Source: an uncultured Eubacteriales bacterium
Lineage (GTDB): Bacteria > Bacillota > Clostridia > Oscillospirales > CAG-272
DNA length: 8,645 nt
Reading direction: 5' to 3'
NCBI GenBank assembly: GCA_934401725.1
Contig: CAKRSS010000066.1
Location: 1 to 8,645 of the forward strand
Shown: in pieces, positions 1 through 4,723 of the stretch
How positions within the stretch are numbered: position 1 is the stretch's first letter
Layout: every line of letters begins with the position of its first letter
Made by a program: the position numbers and the translations under genes
The notes under the pieces: generated by a model
Told to the model about the DNA's origin: nothing
Seen by the model: only the letters and a program-made list of their open reading frames with translations
Database searches by the model: none

Positions 1-11
1 CGGCTGCGCCG

Positions 12-35
12 ACCGCACGGAGCGGGTGTTTTTTT
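12..35 (+). terminator. possible intrinsic terminator of an off-window plus-strand gene
   Basis: A short GC stem (CCGC at 13-16 against GCGG at 22-25, loop ACGGA) is followed by a run of seven T at 29-35. This is the expected shape for the end of a plus-strand gene lying left of the window, which would converge on the lipoprotein gene at 86-889. The stem is only 4 bp, or 5 bp with a bulge, so the call rests mostly on the T-run. Confidence 0.35.
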
Positions 36-54
36 GTTGTACCGGCCGAGCTTT

Positions 55-98
55 AAGCTGAACAATCAGCCTGTCAGCTGAACAATCAGCCTATCAGC
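55..98. repeat. 20-bp tandem repeat across a gene's 3' end, forming twin mini-hairpins
   Basis: AGCTGAACAATCAGCCT occurs at 56-72 and again at 76-92 with a 20-bp period; a partial third unit (CAGCTGATTATC) follows from 95. Each full unit holds GCTGA and TCAGC around a 4-nt loop (57-70 and 77-90), so two identical 5-bp hairpins would sit in tandem. The repeat includes the last codons and stop of the lipoprotein gene (stop at 86-88). Because 20 is not a multiple of 3, a gain or loss of a unit would change the protein's end. No T-run follows on the minus strand, so this is not an obvious terminator. Confidence 0.7.
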
Positions 99-889
99 TG
101 ATTATCAAGCTTGTACTTCGCGGCGATTTCGCGGAGCTTGCCGTTCGCGATCAGCTGCGCGATGGCGTCGTTGACCTTGGCGGTCAGGTCGCTGTCCTTG
201 CGGAAGGCGATGCCGTACTCCTCGTTTGCGAAGGAGAAGGCGGGGTCGACGGCAAGCGCGGCGTAGGACGTGCCCTCGCCGATCATGCCGATGGAGGTGA
301 CGAAGTCGACCACGCAGGCGTCAACAGTGCCCGCGGCGACCTCCATGATGGCGTCCTTCATGCTGTTGACGGCGGTGTAATCCGCGCCGGCGAACAGAGC
401 ATCGGACTTGATAACGCCCTCGCCGGACGACTCGGCCTCGGCGACGATTTTGATGCCCTTGAAGTCGTCAGCCGTCTTGTACTTGCCGACGTTCTCGGAC
501 TTGACGACCAGCACCTGCTTATTGGACATGTAGGGGGTGGAGATGGACATGGTCGCCTTGCGGTCGTCGTCGATGGTCATGCCGTTCCAGATGCAGTCGA
601 TTGTGCGGCCGTTGAGCTCGATTTCCTTGGTCTTCCAGACAATTTCCTGGAAAACGGGCTTGACGCCGAGGATTTCGCAGACAGCGGTTGCGAATTCGGT
701 CTCAAAGCCGGTCAGCTTACCGTCGGCGCCGATGTAGTTCATGGGCTCGAAGTATGTAATGCCGATGACGAGCTCGCCCTTTTTCCTGACGGCGTCGTAG
801 TCCGAGCCGGACTTGCCGCAGGAGGCGAAAGACATAACGCAGAACATGACCGCCAGCGCGAGGCAGAGAATTTTGGTGAAGTTTTTCAT
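86..889 (-). CDS. amino-acid-type (family 3) ABC transporter substrate-binding lipoprotein
   Basis: A 267-aa extracellular binding protein, expected to be lipid-anchored and to deliver a small polar solute, most likely an amino acid, to an ABC importer. It has a basic N-terminus, a hydrophobic stretch at 7-21 and a lipobox FASC with the lipidated Cys24. The bacterial SBP family 3 fold follows: VIGITYFEPMNY (41-52), a G-K-L-T-G-F-E segment (57-63), R110 after the GMTIDDD segment (the usual ligand carboxylate-binding Arg region), AEAESSGEG (150-158) and D195 in VVDF. The length is typical. An upstream in-frame ATG at 997 is excluded because it falls inside the -35 box; the ATG at 889 has AAAGGA (899-904) 9 nt upstream. 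The 5' UTR is about 70 nt and can form a modest GC hairpin. No permease or ATPase gene is adjacent within the window, although the downstream side is cut off by the window edge. The family call is firm; the ligand is not determinable. Confidence 0.93.
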   Translation of the reverse strand: MKNFTKILCLALAVMFCVMSFASCGKSGSDYDAVRKKGELVIGITYFEPMNYIGADGKLTGFETEFATAVCEILGVKPVFQEIVWKTKEIELNGRTIDCIWNGMTIDDDRKATMSISTPYMSNKQVLVVKSENVGKYKTADDFKGIKIVAEAESSGEGVIKSDALFAGADYTAVNSMKDAIMEVAAGTVDACVVDFVTSIGMIGEGTSYAALAVDPAFSFANEEYGIAFRKDSDLTAKVNDAIAQLIANGKLREIAAKYKLDNQLIG

Positions 890-968
890 TTTGGAATATC
901 CTTTCGATGCTTGGTGTGCCGCCGTGCAGCCAACGAACGGTGCGGCGGGGCTTTGATTTGATGGTGAT

Positions 969-997
969 ATTATATCATCCGGCAAACACTTTGTCAA
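969..997 (-). promoter_or_regulatory. consensus sigma-A promoter for the 86-889 gene
   Basis: On the minus strand, TTGACA (997-992) and TATAAT (974-969) are separated by 17 bp (975-991), matching the housekeeping consensus in all 12 positions. Transcription should start near 962, giving a 5' UTR of about 70 nt. The position also rules out translation from the ATG at 997. Confidence 0.92.
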
Positions 998-1110
998 GAT
1001 GCCACTTTAGCACTTTAATTTTGTAAAGCGTTAATATATTTTAGATATGTTGCACAAAAAACAAAAGTGAACGCGGGGCGAGCGGCGCGAGGGGCGAGTG
1101 GGCGAGCGGG

Positions 1111-1178
1111 CACAGCGCAAGCGGGCACCATGATCCGGCAGGAGAACCTTGACATCCGCACCCACGGCGCAAGCGGGC
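1111..1178. repeat. 68-bp duplicated unit, copy 1, inside the array
   Basis: This stretch recurs exactly 250 bp downstream (1361-1428) with two differences in 68 positions (1125 G versus 1375 A, and 1165/1166 region G versus A). Its middle (about 1127-1164) is ordinary mixed sequence, unlike the G-rich units around it, and includes an open ATG frame reading MIRQENLDIRTH. This core may be a relic of the DNA the array grew from, or a functional part of the unit. Confidence 0.9.
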
Positions 1179-1360
1179 ACGGTGCGAGCGGCACTAGCGG
1201 GCGGGGCACAGCGCAAGCGGGCGAGCGGGGCGAGCGGGCGAGCGGCACGAGCGGGCGAGCGGCACGAGCGGGCGAGCGGGCGAGCGGGGCACAGCGCAAG
1301 CGGGCGAGCGGCACGAGCGGCGCAAGCGAGTGGGGCACAGCGCGAGTGGGCGAGCGGGCG

Positions 1361-1428
1361 CACAGCGCAAGCGGACACCATGATCCGGCAGGAGAACCTT
1401 GACATCCGCACCCACAGCGCAAGCGGGC
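1361..1428. repeat. 68-bp duplicated unit, copy 2, inside the array
   Basis: Second copy of the 1111-1178 unit. Near-identity of the non-repetitive core, against strong variation in the surrounding short units, suggests a recent segmental duplication or gene-conversion event within the array. Confidence 0.9.
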
Positions 1429-1520
1429 GAGCGAGGCACAGCGCAAGCGGGCGCGGTGCGAGCGGCACGGGGCGAGCGGGGCGAGTGGTGCGAGCGGGGC
1501 GAGTGGGGCACAGCGCGAGC

Positions 1521-1560
1521 GGGCACGGGGCGCGGGGCGAGTGGGCGCGGGGCGAGTGGG
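1521..1560 (+). other. putative G-quadruplex motif in the array
   Basis: Six G-runs lie within 40 nt: 1521-1523, 1527-1530, 1534-1537, 1543-1545, 1549-1552 and 1558-1560, with loops of 3, 3, 5, 3 and 5 nt. Any four consecutive runs satisfy the usual G3+N1-7 rule. The G-rich strand is the plus strand, opposite to the flanking genes. Formation in the cell is inference. Confidence 0.7.
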
Positions 1561-1715
1561 CGCGGCACGAGCGTGCGAGCGACGCGGGGCGAGCGGCATG
1601 AGCGGGCGAGGGGCGAGCGGGGCGAGCGGCGCAAGTGGGCAAGCGGGGCACGGCGCGAGGTGTTGCTCATCGCGGAGTGTTAGCCCATGCCGGAACGGCA
1701 TTCCGCGCCTACACC

Positions 1716-1749
1716 AAAATCACCCCCCGCCGAGACTCGGCGGGGGGTG
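1716..1749 (-). terminator. intrinsic terminator of the 1769-3310 gene
   Basis: CACCCCCCGCCGA (1721-1733) pairs perfectly with TCGGCGGGGGGTG (1737-1749) around a 3-nt loop, a 13-bp GC-rich stem. On the minus strand it begins 19 nt after the stop codon of the binding-protein gene and is followed by ATTTTGG. The U-tract is short (four T), but the stem is very stable. Confidence 0.85.
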
Positions 1750-1768
1750 TGAATCATTCGGTTCGGAA

Positions 1769-3310
1769 TTACTTCTGAGACTGAATGCTCTGGAAGGACT
1801 TTATTATAGCGTCAAGCTGTTTGGGCAGCATCTTCTTGTAGATTTTGGACACGGTTGCCCAAGAACCACCGTCGCAAGCGGTGGAGCTGATGATCTCGGA
1901 CATGTACGGACCCAGCGTGTTGGAGTAGATACGGCCCTGATCAAAGGACGAGGTCTCGCGCAGGATGTCGAACATACGAGCGGAGGTGTCGAGGGCGCTG
2001 TACTTATACTTCATGTTGGTCTCGAACAGGGCGGGGGTGGTCAGGCGGTAAGCCTCGCTGCCCCAGCACTCGAGAACTGCTGTCATCATGGTCTTCTCTT
2101 CGCAGTCAACCATCACGCCGTAGAGCGTGAAGGGGTTGCCGATAACGGTGATGTAGTTCTCCTGGTTCTCGTCGTAGAGCGGCGTGGGAACCAGACCGTA
2201 CTGCCACAGAACTGCGTTCAGGCCGCTGCCGTGCTTTGCGTCGGCAAGGTAAACGCGGTTCTGGCAGAACAGAACGTTACCGTCAACGAAGGGCAGGGCG
2301 TAGTCAACTTTTGCGCTCTTGCGGCTGACGTAGCAGTCGTTGCTGGTGAGCCATGGCTTGAGCTTATCGACAAGGTCGACTGCCTTCTGAGAGAAGTAAT
2401 CGTCGGAAATCTTAATCAGCTCGTCGTCGTTCGTACGCTCGACCAGCTTGAGGTTGGAGCCGGTGTAGAAGGCGTCAACACCATAATAAATGGTAGAGAA
2501 GCCGTAGAAGTCGCCGGAGGAGAGCTTCGCGTCGTTGTCGAGATCCTGGTACTGATTGCTGCTCATTTCGATAAGCTTCTCGATGGTCCAGGTGTGGTTA
2601 TCGACGTACTCGGTCGGGTCGGTGAGGCCGCGGTCGGTCAGCAGCTGCTTATTATAATAGATGGTGTACATGAAGTGCAGGGTATTGGTGGAGGCGTCGC
2701 CCGAAATGTAGTAGAGCGCGTCGCCAACGCCCATGGTCTCGATGATGGAATCGGGCCACCAGGGCATATCCTTGTCTATGTAGCTGTCGTCGATGCTGTT
2801 GAGGTCGGCGTAGTAGCCCTTGATAGCGAGCTGAGCTGCGGTGCGGGAATAGGTTGCGATAATATCGTAGATCTTCTCGCCGGCGGCAAAGCTGGTATTG
2901 ACCTTCTGGACGAAGACACTAAGGTTTGCGTTGTTGCCTTTGCACTCCTCAAAGGCGAGCTTGACGCCGAGGCGCTCCTCGATGGTGATGTTACGGTTCC
3001 AGATAGCGTCGAGAATGTTGTCGCCGCTGATGCCTTCGCTGACGAACTCGTCGCGCTCGGCGTTCCAGTGCAGAACCATGACTTCTTTGTTGCCATAGTT
3101 GAGATCCTCGGGCAGGTTATCCGGCTGATACTCGCTACTGGTATCGGTGGGGGCGGTGGTCTCGTCGCCGGTGTTCTGGCCGGGGTTGTCGGACTTAGGT
3201 GTAGTAGTTTCTTTGGGGTCGTCGGTCTTGTTATCAGCGCAAGCGACGGCCATGGCGCAGATCATGAGCAGAGCCAGCACAAAGGTAATGATACGGGTGA
3301 ATTTTTTCAT
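1769..3310 (-). CDS. extracellular solute-binding lipoprotein (large, sugar/peptide-type)
   Basis: A 513-aa exported binding protein, probably the receptor of a carbohydrate-type ABC importer (SBP family 1-like). A Lys/Arg N-terminus and hydrophobic core (7-21) end in the lipobox AVAC, with lipidated Cys24. A Thr/Asp/Pro-rich tether (about 25-68) lifts the domain off the membrane. The lobes then show features usual in large clostridial binding proteins: IEERLGVKL (110-118), YYNKQLLTDRGL (218-229) followed by EYVDNHTWTIEKLIEM (234-249), and many surface Trp, Tyr and Asp residues. The ATG at 3310 is fixed by an in-frame TAG 15 nt upstream (3328-3326). The best Shine-Dalgarno is unusually far away (see 3311-3344). 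The gene has its own perfect promoter and terminator and appears monocistronic; no permease or ATPase gene is next to it. Its base composition looks less GC-rich than that of the exporter genes, which may reflect codon bias for high expression. The ligand cannot be read from sequence. Confidence 0.9.
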   Translation of the reverse strand: MKKFTRIITFVLALLMICAMAVACADNKTDDPKETTTPKSDNPGQNTGDETTAPTDTSSEYQPDNLPEDLNYGNKEVMVLHWNAERDEFVSEGISGDNILDAIWNRNITIEERLGVKLAFEECKGNNANLSVFVQKVNTSFAAGEKIYDIIATYSRTAAQLAIKGYYADLNSIDDSYIDKDMPWWPDSIIETMGVGDALYYISGDASTNTLHFMYTIYYNKQLLTDRGLTDPTEYVDNHTWTIEKLIEMSSNQYQDLDNDAKLSSGDFYGFSTIYYGVDAFYTGSNLKLVERTNDDELIKISDDYFSQKAVDLVDKLKPWLTSNDCYVSRKSAKVDYALPFVDGNVLFCQNRVYLADAKHGSGLNAVLWQYGLVPTPLYDENQENYITVIGNPFTLYGVMVDCEEKTMMTAVLECWGSEAYRLTTPALFETNMKYKYSALDTSARMFDILRETSSFDQGRIYSNTLGPYMSEIISSTACDGGSWATVSKIYKKMLPKQLDAIIKSFQSIQSQK

Positions 3311-3344
3311 ATCCGTAAGTTCAACCTAAGGGTTGATTTCCTCC
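3311..3344 (-). promoter_or_regulatory. distant Shine-Dalgarno with intervening hairpin
   Basis: On the minus strand GGAGG lies at 3344-3340, 29 nt before the ATG at 3310; nothing comparable lies nearer. Between them TCAACC and GGTTGA (3336-3331 and 3326-3321, loop CTTA) form a 6-bp hairpin that would cut the effective spacing to about 13 nt. A 5-codon frame TTG AAC TTA CGG ATA ends in a TGA overlapping the gene's ATG, so a coupled mini-ORF is an alternative, though its own spacing to GGAGG is 15 nt. Confidence 0.55.
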
Positions 3345-3377
3345 TTAATTTATTGTTCATATACTTATAACAGAGTT

Positions 3378-3406
3378 ATTATACCAAAAAAATTCGCCGT
3401 TGTCAA
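3378..3406 (-). promoter_or_regulatory. consensus sigma-A promoter for the 1769-3310 gene
   Basis: Minus-strand TTGACA (3406-3401) and TATAAT (3383-3378) with a 17-bp spacer (3384-3400) that carries a run of seven T. All 12 consensus bases match. Start expected near 3371, giving a 5' UTR of about 60 nt. A small inverted repeat (TGTGT 3431-3435, ACACA 3442-3446) lies 25 bp upstream of the -35. Confidence 0.93.
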
Positions 3407-3461
3407 TGTTATTTTTGTTGAAATTTCAGGTGTGTTTTGCGACACAATGCACAAAAAGGGG

Positions 3462-3496
3462 AGGCGTATTGCATACAGGCATATGCCAATACGCCT
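3462..3496. repeat. inverted repeat of the GCATACAGG family
   Basis: AGGCGTATTG (3462-3471) pairs with CAATACGCCT (3487-3496); CATA (3472-3475) and TATG (3482-3485) extend the stem with one bulged C, leaving a 6-nt loop. The same motif, GCATACAGGCATA then CAATACGCC, recurs at 4692-4715 beside the end of the exporter operon, and a diverged relative lies at 8366-8385. It stands between two divergent promoters, so it may be either a dispersed repeat or a regulatory site; no T-run follows on either strand. Confidence 0.75.
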
Positions 3497-3508
3497 TCAC
3501 CCCCCCTC

Positions 3509-3526
3509 ATGTTTCATATGAAACAT
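3509..3526. promoter_or_regulatory. 18-bp perfect palindrome, parS-like or operator
   Basis: ATGTTTCATATGAAACAT is its own reverse complement. The inner 16 bases match the ParB-binding parS consensus TGTTTCACGTGAAACA except for the central dinucleotide (TA in place of CG). It ends 20 bp upstream of the -35 box of the aldolase gene and lies about 100 bp upstream of the -35 of the divergent lipoprotein gene, a position that also suits a dimeric transcription factor. Which protein binds, if any, is unknown. Confidence 0.6.
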
Positions 3527-3546
3527 TCACCACAGGCAAAAAAGCA

Positions 3547-3575
3547 TTGAAAAAAAGTTGAAAATGTGTTATAAT
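3547..3575 (+). promoter_or_regulatory. sigma-A promoter for the aldolase-family gene
   Basis: TTGAAA (3547-3552) and TATAAT (3570-3575) are separated by 17 bp; 11 of 12 consensus bases match. Transcription should start near 3582. That makes the in-frame GTG at 3581 essentially untranscribed or leaderless and supports the GTG at 3611 as the real start. Confidence 0.88.
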
Positions 3576-3610
3576 GGCGGGTGAATGACGAAGGAAGGGG
3601 GCATGAGGCC

Positions 3611-4378
3611 GTGATAAAGCCGTATTTGCGCGAAAAATTGGGTCACCGGCGCGTCGTCGGGACGCACATTGAGATGACGGACTCGCTCTGTTCCGAGGTC
3701 ATCGGCCGGGTGGGATACGATTTTGTGCTCGTCGACGCCGTCGACAGCGAGGCGAGCTACACCGCGCTGCGCAACCACATGAGCGTCCTGAGTTCTGAGG
3801 GAACTCCGACGGTCGTGCGCGTGGCCGGGAACATGACGGCGCACGTCGGACGCGTGCTGGAGCTCGGCCCGGACGGCGTAATTTTCCCAGGGCTCGTCAC
3901 CGCGCGGGATGTCGAGGAGGCAATGCAGCTGTGCGTTTACCCGCCCGAGGGGCGACGGAGGTACAGTCCGCTGCGCGCGGTCGGCTACGGACTCGGCGAC
4001 GCCATGACGGACTTCCGGCGCGACAGCACGCAGATGTGCCGTTTTGTCCAGCTGGACAGTGCCGAGGCGCTGCGCAACCTGCCGGAAATGGTTGAAAACC
4101 CGCTGATTGACGGATTTTTCTTCGCGCCCGGCGAGCTTTGTCGTGCGGACGGTACACCCGACGGAGTGTACGGTGCCGACACCGAGGAGCTGCTTCGGCA
4201 GGCATCGGGCGTAATTACGGACGCCGGACTGCCGTTTGGGGTGTCGATTCTGCGCGAGGGCGGCGACGTGCTGCGTTTCTGGCTTGAACTTGGCGCGACC
4301 CTGATCGCCTCCGGAGCCGATTTCGGCTACATCCTCGGCGGCGCGGCAGAGAATCTGACGACTCTCAGAGGGTTGTGA
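3611..4378 (+). CDS. HpcH/HpaI-family aldolase homologue with altered active site
   Basis: A 255-aa cytoplasmic TIM-barrel protein of the HpcH/HpaI family, whose known members are class II, metal-dependent aldolases that cleave 4-hydroxy-2-oxo acids (HpaI) or 2-dehydro-3-deoxyglucarate (GarL) to pyruvate plus an aldehyde. Family landmarks in order: YDFVLVDAVD (36-45), PTVVRV (66-71), the GPDGVIFPGL strand (86-95), YPPEGRRR (110-117), QMCRFVQLDSAEALRNLP (141-158), IDGFFFAPGEL (166-176) and a C-terminal LELGATLIASGAD. From the GTG start the residue numbers coincide with E. coli HpaI as I recall it: D42 and R70 are kept, but catalytic H45 is D45, metal ligand E149 is D149 and metal ligand D175 is E175. 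The GTG at 3611 is chosen because GGAAGGGGG ends 9 nt before it and the promoter places the transcript start near 3582; a longer GTG frame from 3581 is less likely. It is transcribed alone. It may have a different substrate or metal, or be non-catalytic. Confidence 0.85.
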   Translation: MIKPYLREKLGHRRVVGTHIEMTDSLCSEVIGRVGYDFVLVDAVDSEASYTALRNHMSVLSSEGTPTVVRVAGNMTAHVGRVLELGPDGVIFPGLVTARDVEEAMQLCVYPPEGRRRYSPLRAVGYGLGDAMTDFRRDSTQMCRFVQLDSAEALRNLPEMVENPLIDGFFFAPGELCRADGTPDGVYGADTEELLRQASGVITDAGLPFGVSILREGGDVLRFWLELGATLIASGADFGYILGGAAENLTTLRGL

Positions 4379-4446
4379 GGCTATTGCTGTCAATGAAGTG
4401 CGGCAGCGCTTTATTGATGTTGCTCGTGCACTATAATTAAAATGTT

Positions 4447-4523
4447 TTTTGCGGTTCTCGCAGGGAAGCCTGCGGGGACCGCTTTCCTTATGAAGAGTTC
4501 TTTAGCCTTGGCGGGCACTCGCC
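4447..4523 (+). repeat. structured intergenic repeat, copy 1
   Basis: Layout: TTTGCGGTT, a long hairpin, a T-rich stretch, then AGTTCTTTAGCCTTGG followed by a GCC-containing tail. The same order occurs reversed at 4603-4677 and forward at 8404-8480. Any protein frame read through it (for example on the minus strand at 4411-4671) is a by-product of the repeat. Confidence 0.8.
4451..4486 (+). terminator. hairpin, probable terminator of the aldolase-family gene
   Basis: GCGGTTCTCGCAGG (4451-4464) pairs along all 14 positions, including two T-G wobbles and more tolerated G-T pairing near the middle, with CCTGCGGGGACCGC (4469-4482) around a GAAG loop, and is followed by TTTCCTTAT. It lies 73 nt after the stop codon. 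It is also the hairpin of repeat copy 1, so termination may be a borrowed role. Confidence 0.65.
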
Positions 4524-4525
4524 AT

Positions 4526-4598
4526 AACGTCGGCATAAAGCGTTTTTTGAAAATAAGTTCTTTGCCCCCAAGGGCTGCCGCCGTGGCGAATTCCGGCG
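4526..4598 (+). repeat. second repeat module, copy 1
   Basis: About 73 bp starting AACGTCGGC, through AAAGCG, a T-run, AAAATAAGTTCTTT and ending GCCGTGGCGAATTCCGGCG. It recurs in the same orientation at 8517-8588 with scattered substitutions and small gaps. It shares the AGTTCTTT core with the first module, so the two modules are probably related. Confidence 0.8.
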
Positions 4599-4602
4599 TG
4601 TC

Positions 4603-4715
4603 TTTCCAAGGCCAAAGAACTTTTCTTAACAAAGAAGCGGCCTCCGCCGAGCATCCCGGCGGAAACCGCAAACTTAAAATTCAATTAATCAGCATACAGG
4701 CATACGCAATACGCC
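4603..4715 (-). repeat. structured intergenic repeat, copy 2 (inverted)
   Basis: Read on the minus strand this matches 8365-8480 over most of its length: a GTATGC-containing head, then AATTGAATTTTAAGTTTGCG (4684-4665), a hairpin, AGTTCTTTGGCC and TGGAAAG.CACGCC. It begins 9 bp beyond the stop of the exporter operon. With the copy at 8365-8480 it forms an inverted pair around both exporter genes. Confidence 0.8.
4629..4669 (-). terminator. hairpin, probable terminator of the exporter operon
   Basis: On the minus strand GCGGTTTCCGCCG (4669-4657) pairs at all 13 positions with CGGCGGAGGCCGC (4649-4637), loop of 7 nt, then TTCTTTGTT. It starts 55 nt after the stop of the second exporter gene. 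The hairpin belongs to repeat copy 2. The T-tract is interrupted by C and G, so efficiency is uncertain. Confidence 0.6.
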
Positions 4716-4723
4716 CTCTCCCC

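Larger units (their letters stand above)
1070..1665. repeat. G-rich degenerate minisatellite array, non-coding
   Basis: About 600 bp are built from variants of GCGAGCGGG, GCAAGCGGG, GCGAGTGGG and GCACGAGCGG, with hardly any T on the plus strand. A longer unit, CACAGCGCRAGYGG, starts at 1111, 1207, 1290, 1336, 1361, 1437 and 1509, so the array has a higher-order structure with irregular spacing. The lack of TA-containing stop codons leaves long frames open on both strands (Ala/Ser/Gly/Arg-rich on plus, Pro/Ala/Arg-rich on minus); none has a Shine-Dalgarno, domain or sensible composition, so I call no gene here. The array lies between the terminator of the 1769-3310 gene and the promoter of the 86-889 gene. 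AT-rich sequence (1003-1069) separates it from that promoter, and nothing else is visible in that flank. From 1666 to 1715 only a small hairpin is seen (ATGCCG at 1687-1692 with CGGCAT at 1696-1701). Confidence 0.9.

Noticed and set aside
890..997. N-terminal extension of the first lipoprotein from the ATG at 997
   Set aside because: The ATG lies in the -35 box and the extension would bury the signal peptide.
1127..1164. Resemblance of a minus-strand reading of the duplicated core (VGADVKVLLPDHG) to a glycogen synthase N-terminal motif
   Set aside because: Only about a dozen residues, with no continuation on either side; likely chance.
1070..1665. CRISPR array
   Set aside because: The units are short, degenerate and directly abutting, without spacers of even length, and no cas gene is present.
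1015..1701. Several long overlapping open frames on both strands in the G-rich array, up to about 230 codons
   Set aside because: They arise because the repeat units lack stop trinucleotides. Their translations are low-complexity Ala/Pro/Arg or Ala/Ser/Gly/Arg, with no Shine-Dalgarno and no domain.
1541..3370. A 609-codon plus-strand frame
   Set aside because: It starts inside the repeat array and runs antisense through the whole lipoprotein gene, which has a signal peptide, promoter and terminator on the minus strand.
3581..3610. Upstream GTG start for the aldolase homologue
   Set aside because: It coincides with the predicted transcript start and lacks a Shine-Dalgarno; the GTG at 3611 has one and gives a better family fit.
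3569..4393. A 274-codon minus-strand frame
   Set aside because: It is antisense to the aldolase homologue, which has promoter, Shine-Dalgarno and family motifs on the plus strand.
4409..4437. TATAAT at 4432-4437 as a plus-strand promoter
   Set aside because: There is no -35 box at a suitable distance and no gene downstream on that strand.
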